Assembly (NCBI RefSeq): GCF_029227915.1
Contig: NC_079885.1
Span: 18,051,001-18,115,000 of the forward strand
Length of the DNA: 64,000 bases
Direction: 5' to 3'
From: Hydractinia symbiolongicarpus
Lineage: Eukaryota > Cnidaria > Hydrozoa > Anthoathecata > Hydractiniidae
The translations under genes were made by a program, and so were the position numbers. Within the stretch, counting starts at the first letter, position 1. The number at the start of each line of letters is the position of its first letter. The notes beneath the pieces are model-generated. The model was given only the letters and a program-made list of their open reading frames with translations. It was not told the DNA's origin and made no database searches. This document shows positions 46,787 to 59,048 of the stretch, piece after piece.

Positions 46787-49700
46787 ATGTTATTTGAAGA
46801 TCCATTTAAAGCTGGAAACAATGGCAATAGTGATACAGATTTGTGGCTGAAAGAGAGTTCGAAAAGTCATTCGATAGTCTTCGAGAGATACAATGCATTC
46901 GATGGTATGATGTTTTACGTTTAGATGTAGTTATAAAATAATACCTTATTTGTAGTAATTTACACACTTATTGATATTTGTGAAGTAAGAATATATTCTA
47001 GCATTGCATGAACTTTTCATGCAAGGCCATTTTTAAAATAATTTTTTATAAACATTACTTGTCACGTAGTGGTGTTATTTTTTTGTATTCACTCCTTTCA
47101 CATAAACAGGTAATAACTTTTGCAAACGCAAAAATATTACAAATATAGTGGTAAATGTAACTCTAACTTTGTTTCTCTTTTATCTGAAGATGCTTCAATG
47201 GACTCGACATCAGCAATAAGCATTGGACAACAGCCAAATGCAATTTTGGACATGTTTGAACGTAACACGACGCACCATTTGATGATGATATCATTATTGG
47301 AATATATATGTTTCTTACATGCTCAAGATGAGACTGACAGTGGAGAATTGTTTAAAAGTATGCTCTAAATTTTGATCTTTGGGTTATGCCGTCCAATTTT
47401 TTCAGCATTGTCTATTGTCAATGTAATTTTGACTTGATTCTTGCAGTGTTAAACGAAAAGTTCATGCTGTGTTGCCAAAAGTGTGATATGTTTATGTACA
47501 GACTTAACTATATCTAACAATGAACATTTTTTTTGCTTAAATGCAATAAGTGGTAATGATTTTTGTTCTTCTGGTTAAATAAAATTGAGTAAGAAAGACC
47601 CCACTAATCCTCAAACTTTATTGCTACCAATTTATACTCCAATTCTCAGATATAATCATTTAAAGTGGGCGCGCTATAGCATTCTTGGTCTTAGAATCTT
47701 AGCCCTGACTTTATTTTTCATTTCTGGCTTAATTTTATGCAAACACACAACACACGTGACCTTCTCAGCTTGGGACATATTTTTATACTAAAGCAAAATT
47801 GTTCTAGACAAATTTACCTTTTGCATCATAAGCATTTTGCAAGATGTAAACGAAAGTTGTAGCCTGCAGTAAAAAATGAACCTAAAAATGTGACGCACTG
47901 TAACAGATGAGTAATCTTGAGATGGGTAATATATTTTTATTGTAAGATGTCTTGTTACTGTGACTCGGGCAATGGTTTCAAGACAGACATCCATTTTATA
48001 TATCACACTTTGTTAGCATTTTTACATCATTACTGAAGTAAAATACATAATACATGTTTTTGATTGTTAACAAATTTTTCCTTTTTGGCATATCTAGTGG
48101 ACAATATAAGAGCAAGATATTTTTTAAGCAATGATATATATGATGTAAACCCTTTCTATTTTAGTTGTCTGTGAAAGACTTTCTAAAATGAAGGTAAGAT
48201 ATGTTTCTTATTTGTTTTTTAAGTTGTTCGCTGTCATATAGTTATATAGTTGTATTTTTCTTATTTATAGTAGAATACTTTAGTTAATAATTATATTTTT
48301 GTGCAGCTGATGCCAGAAAACTTGTATCTTGATGAATTTAAAGCTGTTCGTATAAAGCATCAATCTGCTCTCACAGACTTAATGAAGGGAGCCATTCAAA
48401 GTATGCAGGTAAAATCCAGTTTTATAGGAAAAACAGATGTCTTCTTATTAAGCAATAAGCTTTTAAGTTTTTTTAAAAGATTTTTGAGTACCAACCTCTC
48501 CTGCATCGAACACTGGTAAAGGGAAACTAAGGTTAAGATTTTTTTTTCTTGAAAAGGTTTATTAAACTATTTACAAAAAAGTAGCTAATTATTTTTTGTA
48601 AAAAAAAGCAATATTATGAGGATTTTAGGGTGAAAAAGGTTATAAGGAACGTAAGCTTATGATAGAGAGCAAAAACAACAAAATTCACTTTTTTTATGAT
48701 TTCATGTATGAAGATAAAAGGAAGAGATGAATTTTACTTTTATTATGTGAATGATATATTTTTGTATCCAAGTTGTATATTGTCTGTATGCTGAAAAGCG
48801 TAGTTGCCTAAAATAAATTAATATGTTTTAATATAAGTGGAACTTACAAAAGACGTATATTTTTTAAGTATTGTTTTGACTCACATGCTCTAAATAAAAT
48901 GTTATGTGTTATGTTTTGAAAAGTTATTTTGGTAGTATAACGTTACTTTTTTTTTAAAGATTTTACATCTTTGAAGCTTTTTTGATATCTGCAATATCAA
49001 ATACTCGCACTCTCGGTGCGATTTAAACAAAAGCATATCAAAATCTTTATGCAAGGTACTGCATGGAATATCTTTCAGTTTTTCTCCAGTCAACAACCAA
49101 ACAACACTTGCATTTTTCAACAGTTATTAACTCGTGTATGATACACTTTTTAGACTTACACCAATGTAATTGTTCTAACCTACTCGAGTCTAAATCATCA
49201 TCCTTGACGTCTGATATATCATTCTCAGGTTTTGTGGAACAAATATTTTCCAACTGACTTTCAGTATACTCATAATCCCCTTGCAAATACTTTTATCTGT
49301 TTTAGAACTATATAATTCATTATTTTCATTATCACAACTACTTTCTTTGTTACTATCCATCACTAGCCCATTCGTGGCTGCTAACTTCATTTTACCCTCG
49401 CGCATCATGCGTCATAATTGTTTCACGAGGATCCGTGAATGAAGTACATCTTTAATTTGAGAAAATGTAAAAAATTTAGTTGTCCTTTTCATGGCTGCAT
49501 AATTTACCGGACATGTTGGAAAATTATGAAGAATTGTGCAGTACAGTACTACGGTAGACAACGGTATTATAGCTATAAAATTGTGACCAGAGTGTTATAA
49601 CAAAAAAATATGGATATATATCTGAAAATAATTTACTTTGGCCATAAGAATGTCTTACTTGTTACTATCTAAACTATCCAGAAAAACTGTCTCCAATAGG

Positions 49701-52700
49701 TTTTTGTTTGTTTTTTATTAGACAGGAGGAGTATCTTCACTATATCCTGAAAAATTATGGCAAGTTAAAGTGACGTAGGTCTCTTTTTTGTTTATCAATA
49801 TTTTTCCTGGTTTGTTAAAGGGTTTTTAATACTTCTGTTGCTTTTAGTAGGGATGTGGCATCATTTGGATATCGTTCTTGGTATAATGATATGTTTGACT
49901 GTGAAGAAAACATTGGTCATGGTGGTTTCGGTCATGTTTTGAAAGTCAGAAATAAATTGGATAGAAAATATTACGCTATCAAGCGAGTAACGTTATTGGA
50001 CTCGCATCCTGATGCTTGTTTGAAGGTAATTGCAGACCATTCCGCGCTATGTGAATTCTGAGTTTGACTTTTTTATGTTTGGTGATTACATCAACATTTA
50101 GGAAAGAGAATTAATAGATGCAGTGTTGTAAACATCGCCTTTACTCAGCACAATAATTGATTTGTGTTGTAAATTTAAGTTTTTATATGCAGGAGGGGGT
50201 GGGGAATTAGTATCATTTTTTATATTCATTTGTAAGTTTTTCCAGCCTACTTTTCTTGCAGACGTTACGTGAAGTACAAATCATTTCAAATTTAAACCAT
50301 CCTAACATTGTAAGATACCATTCATCATGGCTGGAGTATGGTTCTGACATGCAGGATGAAGATGAAAAGTTTGGTATGTAAAATACATCTTCAAACGCGT
50401 AGTAAGACAATAAGTGGATAGATGTGTTTCACCCTAAAAGCTTATGTTATAGAGGTTTTCAGAAGAAAAGCGTTTTCCAATTATTGAAATTTTTTATATT
50501 GTTCAGTTTCCTTCTTTAATTCACATTAATTTAAGTTAAAATGTTAAAATTATTATGTCTTTTCAATGTATTTAATAGGCAAAGAGCAGCTCTCTTCCAA
50601 TGACCGCCCGTCCCCAAAATTTCCGAATAAAAAGAGTGTCGATATAGTCATTCGAGTACATATAGTAATTGTATGTGGAAAGTATAAGAAAGAAAATATA
50701 TTCTAAGGATCACTCAAGAATAGCAAAAGTTTTCAAGTCTTTAAATTTGCTTATGTAAAGGATATATCTAAATTCTTTTAAACCATGTTTCTTAATTCAG
50801 ACGTTTCAGCTAGCACTAAATGTGTTGTTAATTTTCAGACAGTTCTTGTCTAAGTGTACTTGCAGGGGATGGGAATGTTTTATTTAAACGTAGTTTTCGA
50901 ATAAACAGGAATTTTTGGAAAAAATTGTGTGCAAACCCAAAACATTTTATGCACATGTTTAGCAGTCTAATTAAATTTTTAGTATTTGTTAGAAATCTGT
51001 TTTCTTTTTTTTTAGGTATGGAGGAGATAAAAAGTTCTCAAAGGTAGCTAATGTTCATCTATATAATAATAGCTGTATTTTGTCTGTCTTCCCGCGGGAA
51101 AAACGTCGTGTTATGGAATAATTTCACTGTAGACATGTATTTGGTGTGTTTAGAACACGACAACATTCAACATATGATGATAAACCAATCAAAAACGACA
51201 TTTTTATTGGAAAATTTGGTTTAAATCCGCTAACATTTAAAAGCAAACTTGCAATAAAAGACTCACACGCTTTTCCCAACCAGGTTGTTAAGAAGACGGT
51301 CTTACTAAGACGAAGTATATCAAATGGGAACGTGCCATATAGTGCCCAGTCTTTTGATGACGTTTGTTACTGCATAAATTCAAGCGAAAATGAAACACGG
51401 AAAAAGTCCAAACAGGTAGGAGTGTTTATAAATCTCTCCACAATGAAAAAGGAACTAGGAAACATGTAAGACAAAGGTTGATTTTTTGGAATTAAGCACG
51501 AAAATTTTAGTAAAATTCATGCACTAGTAAGAAACACTATAATAAAAAAACATGTTTCTTGAAGGTCGTACATGCTAGTAGCTTATCTCAGTGTGGGTGA
51601 AACAATACAATATTTTGATAGTTTAGAAAAAATCATCCTGATGTAAGGGATGTATGTATAGGTTGCTACGTTGTGTAAAAATTACTCTCGCCTGGTATAA
51701 AAAAGAACACATGCGTTGCTAATAAAGAGTTATAAATGCTTTGTTTTGTCCTTTATTTTGGTAACACAATCCAGGCTTCAATGAAATTGTTTTTGTATAT
51801 TCAAATGGAATTATGTCACGGCACTCTTCAAGATTGGTTAAGAGATCGTAATTCAAAAATAAAACATACCAGAGGTAAGTTATGTTTGTTTGAATTTTAA
51901 TGCAGCTAATGCATGATTGTGCTGGAGAGTGTTTTCAAGCTGAATCTACACACTACTCTAAAAAAGGTTGAAGTGACTTAGCTGCTGTAATATGTTTCTA
52001 AATTGAATTTATATTTACACTTGGTGTGTATTGTGATACAATGCTACACAAAGTTGTTGCGATATAACTTTCACAGTATTTTCTACTCACAGTCGACCTG
52101 GAATACAGGAATAAAAACAGGGAAGTAACGGAGATGAATTGACTCCTTTCTTGAGAAGTGTTGTGAGTGAGAACTTGAACTGTGGTTTAAAAATACCTAC
52201 TTTAGATTTCTTATTGTATCGTGTTAGTCAGTACTTTTCCAATAACTTACTCCATCTTCTGAAAACAAGAACTTCGATCTACTGGCAGCAAGGTTTTTTA
52301 TTTTTAATATGAAAATTCTGCTTCCTTGAACTGGGTCAACAAAATATCAAAGCTTTAACTATGAAAAAAGAAATCAAGATGTTATATTGGAATTTATGAG
52401 GAGGGGAAGTTTCCTGGAAGTTTTAATTACTTCAGCTGAGAGCCCTGCAAACACATACTTAACGTGACTACAAAATTTTATGCTTCTAAAAAAACGTATG
52501 CATCCTATCCTGTGTTGTGTTTCTTCTTTCATGCATCAGTTCTGTTTAGATGTTGAGTCTGTTTTAAACATGGAAATTTTCAACCAGTTGTTGTTAGGTG
52601 TTCAATACATCCACAAAAAATATTTACTTCATAGAGATATAAAAGTAAGTATTCGCTGCTAATCAATTCTTTTTTTTCTTTCATTTTTACTGACATAATT

Positions 52701-55700
52701 TTACTATCTAGTATTTCTACTATATTGATGTCATTTTTTGATTCCCCACACTAAATGCTCACGAATGAGGTATGAAATTTGCGAAAATGAATAATATAAT
52801 TAATTGAACAGTCAGTCAAAATGTTTTGCCTTTTTTTCTTTTCTTTGTTATTATTACCATGTTTAATGTGTTGCAAATACACCTCAAAATTTACTAATTC
52901 GCCAAACTTCTTTTATCAAAGTTCTTACAACTATACAAAATGAGGAGCCGAAAGTCCCACTTACAGCCCGTTGAAATTACGTTATTTTGATTTCGAGCAG
53001 TACCATCATTCTGTTACTGCAAAATACATCCACATATATACTTTAAGGGCAGAAACTTTCTTGTTTATTTGCGCTTTTTAGTTTATGCCTTTGGAAATTA
53101 TAAAGTAGCAAAACGCGAAACTTCAGAAAGCGAATATTTAGAAAAAAGTGCAAAATGCTGCGGGACAAACTTAACAAAAAAGCGAACCTTTAGAAAAAGA
53201 AACGTAACATAAAGCGAACTTTTAGAAAAAGAAACGTAACATAAAGCGAACCTTTAGAAAAAGAAACGTAACATAAAGCGAACTTTTAGAAAAAGAAACG
53301 TAACATAAAGTGAACTTTTAGAAAAAGGAAAGATTTTAATCAATCTATTGCTTCCATCTGGGTCCGTGAAAAAGTTAATTACTTTAATTGCTGTGATCTG
53401 ATTGATTGATTTCGATCCTCTAATTATCTCTTTAAATAATAAATAGCTAAAGATGATACGATTAAAACGTAGCCTAGAATAAACTCGCTTGTTCATGACA
53501 TGATAATATCTATATTATTCAATGACAATAACATTTGATGTTTCTTGCTTTTGGTACTGTAATAATTTCTCGGATATCCCGATTCCTTAAAACAGTAATG
53601 CATGTAGACTTTTGCTCACGAAACACCACTAAAGTATATATTTTTTTAATCATATTTTAGCCTGCAAACATTTTTATCAATGTTCAAAATCAAGAAAAAA
53701 TCCTTGTAAAGATTGGCGATTTTGGGCTAGCGAGACATGATAATAATCCGAAATCACCATCCGATTATCACGGCCCGTTCCGTTTTAGCTCGGCAGATTC
53801 GAATGACAATTCAGGTAACATACATTTTGAAAAACATCGCTTAGCTAAGATTAAAGTTTCCTACCAGTTGTGGTGAAGTCAAGTTCGGTGACGCTTAAAA
53901 AATTGAACACGCTGCTGTTTTTTAGAATGGTCACAGAGTGGTAAACACCATCAAACTGCAGGTATTGGGACGACAACGTATGCCGCTCCTGAGCAGAAGG
54001 TCAGTCATGAGTATACCAACAAGGTGAGTTCTTTTTATTTGGCGAATATAGAAAGCTGTATCTCTCACCATTAGGTTCGTGTCTATCTAAGAACATTGTA
54101 GAGAAATGTAATGATCTATGTCGTTACTCCTTTTGTTGTTTCGAAAAATATCTTAGAACATATTAGGCTTTTAAATTCAAAAGTCATCCGCAGGTTTTCA
54201 GTGTTGCGTGAAAAGAAAAAATCGTATCATACCGAGGCAGCTTTTAGAAGAGATTAACGTGTTTCTGTTGTTTATCAGTTGTCGTCTTGTATACTTTTTG
54301 TAGCCAACATGCGGAATATTAAATATTTCTCTTACTGCTGCTCATACAGAATGTGAATTAGTTATAAAGTAATTCTTCATTTGGAACAGTTATCTACTAA
54401 ATAGACACCTGCGTTTATGTAAGAACATAAACTCTTGTGTATTAAATTTTGTGAAATGAATTTCTTCAAAGTGGTTCGGGTTTAGATTTTAAAATTCGTG
54501 GATTAGTACGGTTTTTTGTAGTTTTAAATTAATGGGAAAATGAAATCTGTTCAAATTGAAAACACTAAACGTTTTTAAACTTTTTCATGTAGGTGGACAT
54601 ATACAGTCTTGGAATTATATTATACGAGCTTATAAAGCCATTTGACACTGAGATGGAACGAATTCTCTCAATAAAGGCAGCACTGAAAGGAACCCTATGT
54701 CCAGATGTGAAAAAGGTTTGGGTAAAAGAGGTGAATATTTGGCTCGTTTTTAGATATTCTCTTTATTAATAATACCCACGTTCTGTCTCTGCGCGCAAGA
54801 AATAAAGTCGTCGAATGGGATATATTTTTATTGCGAGTTTCTGTGGGTTTGAAAGATGAGCGGCTCTGTTTTTTCACGGGTTGACGACTAGTCTCTTTGT
54901 ATAATGCAAGACACGCATCAATTATTGAGTGATGCGTTTGTTATCCTTTCGTCAATATCAAAAAATGGAAAAGGACTATACATCTTTAAATTTCAAAACA
55001 ACATATTTCTAAATATTTCGCATAAGCTTTTCGAACGTTCATTATCAGTGCTGTAATCATTGTTGTTTTTCTTACTGTCTTTGTTACCTGTATCATTGTC
55101 AATGAAAATATCACATGTTATAAACCTTCTTTATACTAGAGTTCATTTGTATTATCGATGACATCGCTGTATCCCGCTGATCGTCCGTCAGCGAGCGAAG
55201 TGTTGGCGTCAAGTTTATTTTTAAATAAAAATAACGTAAGTCGTCATTTACACAATTGTTTTACTCGCAACTGCTGGACTTACTATGAACAGAACAGAAT
55301 TTGAACGGCGAAAAAAGAATGACTAAGTAATTCTAACTATTAACAGAAACATGAATAAAATTTGGGGTCGTATTGATTTGACTGAAAGAGTGCTATGGGA
55401 TCTTGTGACAGGACGCCGGTGACCATAATAAATTGAGGTCCGTTTTAAACTTAGACGCATAGATGTAAATAGCCTTGTTTTTAGACAATATGAATTCTTT
55501 TTGACAGTATTTGTTATACACATACTTTTATTGAGTTACAGGAAGTTGACATCTTCTTCTTTCATCTTCTTTAACATTCGTATCACATGTTTTACCTGGC
55601 GTACGCAGTGCACGTTTATTATATTTCATGCAATTCTGCATCGTTATTTATTAGGAGTGCGAAGATCTTCAAGCCATCATAAAGAAGCAATCAGAAGAGA

Positions 55701-55801
55701 TTGAGAAATTAAAACAGTTACTATCACAAAAAAACAATCTCAATATATGTTTGAAGTGTCAAGCGCTATGTACACACAAGATTGAATACCATACCAAGTA
55801 A
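46787..55801 (+). CDS. EIF2AK1: HRI-like eIF2alpha kinase (complete, 16 exons)
   Basis: Exons are 46787-46904, 47190-47357, 48165-48193, 48307-48408, 49722-49774, 49851-50025, 50262-50373, 51016-51043, 51154-51415, 51775-51874, 52550-52644, 53661-53814, 53926-54023, 54593-54715, 55140-55235 and 55655-55801. They give 619 residues (human HRI has 630). The N-terminal region (about 65-140, ISLLEYICFLHAQ, ENLYLDEFKAVRIKHQSAL) matches the HRI-specific domain. The kinase domain has GHGGFG (179-184), Lys201 in YYAIKR, an acidic insert of about 100 residues before MELCHGTLQDWL, HRDIKPAN (410-417), DFGLA (434-438), TTTYAAPE (481-488), the PFDTEMER block and a C-terminal coiled coil (about 575-600). 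HRI phosphorylates eIF2alpha to slow translation under stress. The Cys-Pro motif before the HRD loop that binds heme in mammals is absent. The last residues hold a CxxCxxxC cluster. Confidence 0.93.
48955..49408 (-). pseudogene. P2X7-like C-terminal (zinc-binding) domain remnant
   Basis: Within HRI intron 4, on the opposite strand, broken frames read SRLEQLHWCKSKKCIIHE, then VEKCKCC, and after a frame change IPCSTLHKDFDMLLF and SHRECEYLILQ. The order WCxCxxC, ECxCC, CIT-HxxFxxLC-like matches the cysteine-rich intracellular domain of P2X7 receptors, which also occurs alone in many invertebrate genes. At least two frameshifts separate the parts, so this is probably dead. No membrane segments are present. 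Confidence 0.55.
53179..53330. repeat. 32-bp tandem array, about 4.5 copies
   Basis: Units of AGCGAACTTTTAGAAAAAGA plus AACGTAACATAA stand head to tail in an HRI intron. Diverged relatives lie just upstream (about 53110-53178). Confidence 0.85.
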
Positions 55802-55861
55802 TGATTGAATACCATACCATGCAGTGATGCACGTTATTTATACCGATCGTCTTTACAAAGA

Positions 55862-55867
55862 AATAAA
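55862..55867 (+). promoter_or_regulatory. Candidate polyadenylation signal of the HRI-like gene
   Basis: AATAAA occurs about 60 bases after the stop codon at 55799-55801. Confidence 0.45.
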
Positions 55868-56488
55868 AAGTCCAACTGTCACGCAATTTTTATGAATGTT
55901 TAATATTTTCTCTATTGTAAATTATAACTTCTAAATTTATATATGTAAAAGAACTTTATATTTATATCGAATTCCGAATGTTATTGTTTAATAATATGCC
56001 GAAATATATACTGCGTGTTTATTTACCGTTAATACAACTTCATTTCAAGGGCATTAAAGTAATTTTGTCATTTTGAGGAGCTTAGACGACCAACGTTAAG
56101 AGCCTGAGGTGAGGGATTCTGGATTTAATATCAAATCAATTCCTCGATGTTTTACGTAACAAAGAACTTTAAATGTAAGAACATGATCTGAACCAAAAAA
56201 GGAGTTTCTATTTACACGTATACAATCATTTGTTGTAGCAAAAAAAATATCGATTTTGCATGTAATAGTTTTCGCGCGATCGCGCGAGATGAGGTACTTC
56301 GAAATTCCCTCCTAAGTAAGTAAAAAATAGTAATTATCAGAAATGTGTTTTTATGCCACTGTATGTCTAAACAGCAAGTATCATTTGGCTAAAACGTTTT
56401 ACGCCGTACTAAAATGTGTGGTAAAGGGGAGTATCCAGCATACCAAAAAAAATTTGTGTTGTTAACCGGTTAATTTTGACATATTGCG
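55868..56488. other. Spacer downstream of the HRI-like gene
   Basis: No gene is recognised. A perfect 16-bp palindrome, TCGCGCGATCGCGCGA, lies at 56272-56287 and is striking in such AT-rich DNA. Confidence 0.5.
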
Positions 56489-57669
56489 TACCGTATTTAA
56501 TCTAATTTAGTGCGGCCTCTCTAATAAGGGAGGTGGCCTTTTTTCGAAAATTTAACAATTTATTTTCCTCTTATTATTAGTGCGGATGGAATTTTGGTAA
56601 TTTTCAATTTTCCTCTTATTTAGTGCGGGAAGGGTAAAAAATTCCTCTAATTATAGTGCGGGTTGACATTTTTCCTATCAAAGAGGAAATAAAATGGACA
56701 CATAAGTTTCTTTCTTTTATCATCTTTTTCGTATCAGAAACTTCAACTTTAACTATAAATGAAGGGGTATTATACGTTTCGAAGTGAATTAAAAAGAATA
56801 TTTTTTTTTCTCTTATTTAGTGCGCTCTTCAGTTGATGATTTGATGGTAATTTATCTTCTCTAATACACCTTTCCCGAATTTTAATTATAGATTACATCA
56901 TCGGCATAAAAACGAGGCACTTCTTAGTAAACTTTGTAAACATTAAAAGTACGGCTGGTGAGTGTGATACTTTTATGCGTTGTGAATGATCTTTTATTGT
57001 GTATTTTTCTAAAGGATTGCAGGTTTTTCTTAACGAAACTACTTATAATGTATTTAAAACGTACTTGTCATGTAAAAGAAGAATATGTATTTGTGATGAC
57101 GAGTAGCAGTCAGAAAAGTCAGCAAGAAATTGATCATAATTTAATCTATCCAGGTATAATCGACCTCTCGACCTGGTATCTTTTGTTGCGCACTTTTATG
57201 CAAAAGTTCTACTCTTAATAAACCCAGAGTTAAACTGGCATTGGAATGTTTTCATTTCCATCGGATCCAAGTTTGAGAAAACAATGGGTAAGCATGATTT
57301 CAAGATATCGTAGAAGGGGAGGTGTGATGTGTTCGCAGTAAGCAAGAACACAAAAGTATGCGAAGTCCACTTTGAAGTACACTGCGTAAAATTGGGTTTT
57401 AGTTGTGGACGGAAAACATTAATCAATGGCTCTGTGCTAAATATATTTACGTTCAAACAAAATAATACAACACAAAAAAGGAAAAGTCCGAAGAAAAGAG
57501 CATTTCCAGTAGTAGTCTAAACAGATTCTGAAAGCACATATGAAAGTTCTTCATCTGATTCTGCTGAGATCACTGAAGAACAGCCTGGTTTTTCCACTCC
57601 TGATGAATTAGTGCGGCATGTCGAAAATAATTATTTTTTCGGCCGCACTAAATTAGAATAATTACGGTA
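56489..57669 (+). mobile_element. 1.18-kb inverted-end element with a THAP-domain gene remnant
   Basis: The left end TACCGTATTTAATCTAATTT and the right end, inverted as TACCGTAATTATTCTAATTT, match and both continue into AGTGCGGCC. The word TTAGTGCGG or a close variant recurs at about 56506, 56577, 56620, 56655, 56817 and 57608, like subterminal transposase-binding repeats. Between them, frames broken near 57325 read FSFPSDPSLRKQWVSMISRY then KVCEVHFEVHCVKL and CGRKTLINGSVLNIF. This matches the latter part of a THAP zinc finger (FPxDPxLRxxW, CxxHF, RxxLxxxAVPxIF). No catalytic domain follows, so it is a non-autonomous or degenerate copy. Confidence 0.72.
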
Positions 57670-59048
57670 TTTGTGGGAGAGGATGGTATGCAACCGAAAT
57701 GACTTTGATCCATATTCAAACTATGGCTTTTTAATATTTTTGTAAAAGCTTTTTGGGGGAGAGACAATATTTAAAATGCGCAAAGAACTTATTTTTGCTG
57801 AGTGAGTTCGTGCAATCTTACTGCAGAGAAACCAAAGAAGGGCGTTCACCTAGCGCCTATGTATGCTCGATTCTGAGCTGATTCAAATCTCGTCCCAATT
57901 TTTGGTGGTTTGGCTGCCGCGATCCTTCGAATGTTGGATGTCACGTTACAGCCTATTTCATCGACATACGTTTAAAGTTAGGCCCAAACTTTCTAGAACA
58001 TTTTAAGTTCATGTTCCCATAATTCTCCGCTATCCTAATATGTGTGATCAGACCGGATGCTTGTGCTGGTTTTAACTTAAACGCTCACGAACAACTTTTT
58101 TGCATTGTTTTAGCAAAGCCAATTTGAGACTTAGAATTTTGCAGATACACTTTCAATTTTTTATGTGGCCAACTGTTGACTGTGTGCGTTGTAGTGAGGT
58201 GAGTTCCAGGGGACAGAGTAAGTTTAGACCGCCATTTCATCCCTTTCTGACGAAACTGTTCGTTGTAGAGAGGTGTCACTATAAAGAATGTCTGTTATAA
58301 GGTTTCAGTGTGATATTTCGCCCAAACGCCTAAAAGAATGACAATTCGCACTAATTAGTTTCCCACTGTCCACAACAGCACTAACAAATTCCGCAATGTT
58401 GAGAATTCGTTTTACGGAAAATGCAGTCCCGATATCAGAAAGGATAGGGTGTGACACTCCTGAGCAGATCTGGACAATTTAACAACTTAAACGCCGATGA
58501 ACATATAATGTCCGGAATTTTTTTAAAAATTGGATGCACGCTGCAAGAGTTCACTTTAGGTCGGGACACGGCAAGAACAAACAAAAACCAAAGTAACAAC
58601 AAAGTACACATCTGTTGCTTCAAAAACATATATACAAGTGAAAGCGTAAGCGAAAATAGATAACACTTTTCTTCAACCAACATCCGGTCTAACGTGGTTA
58701 TCGTGTTTGCAGTTACCACCAGATAGAATTCAACGCAAAAGAATGAAAAAAATAACCAGTTATCATTAAAAAACCAAAAACAACCCTAAGTTAGAGCAGT
58801 TGTTTTTTTTTGTACCGTATTTTTTTTCTTTGAGGGAATTATCGGTATTCTTTTTTCTCTGGTACATTATTTTTCTGCTTTTTTTTTCGCTTCTTTTTTT
58901 ATTCTTTTCCCTCTCTTTTTCTTAACCTATGATAGGAAGTAAGTTCATTTGTAAACAAAGGCTCGTCTGCAGTGTATCTATCTGCAAAACAGGCATAACA
59001 TAAAAAATATTCAGCAGGAAACAACAAACATATAGCGAAACATACCTT
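57670..59048. other. Spacer and 3' UTR region of PABPN1
   Basis: No other gene is recognised. A splice donor lies 3 bases after the PABPN1 stop (see findings), so the lower part may include a 3' UTR exon. A long T-rich run occupies about 58800-58925. Confidence 0.45.
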
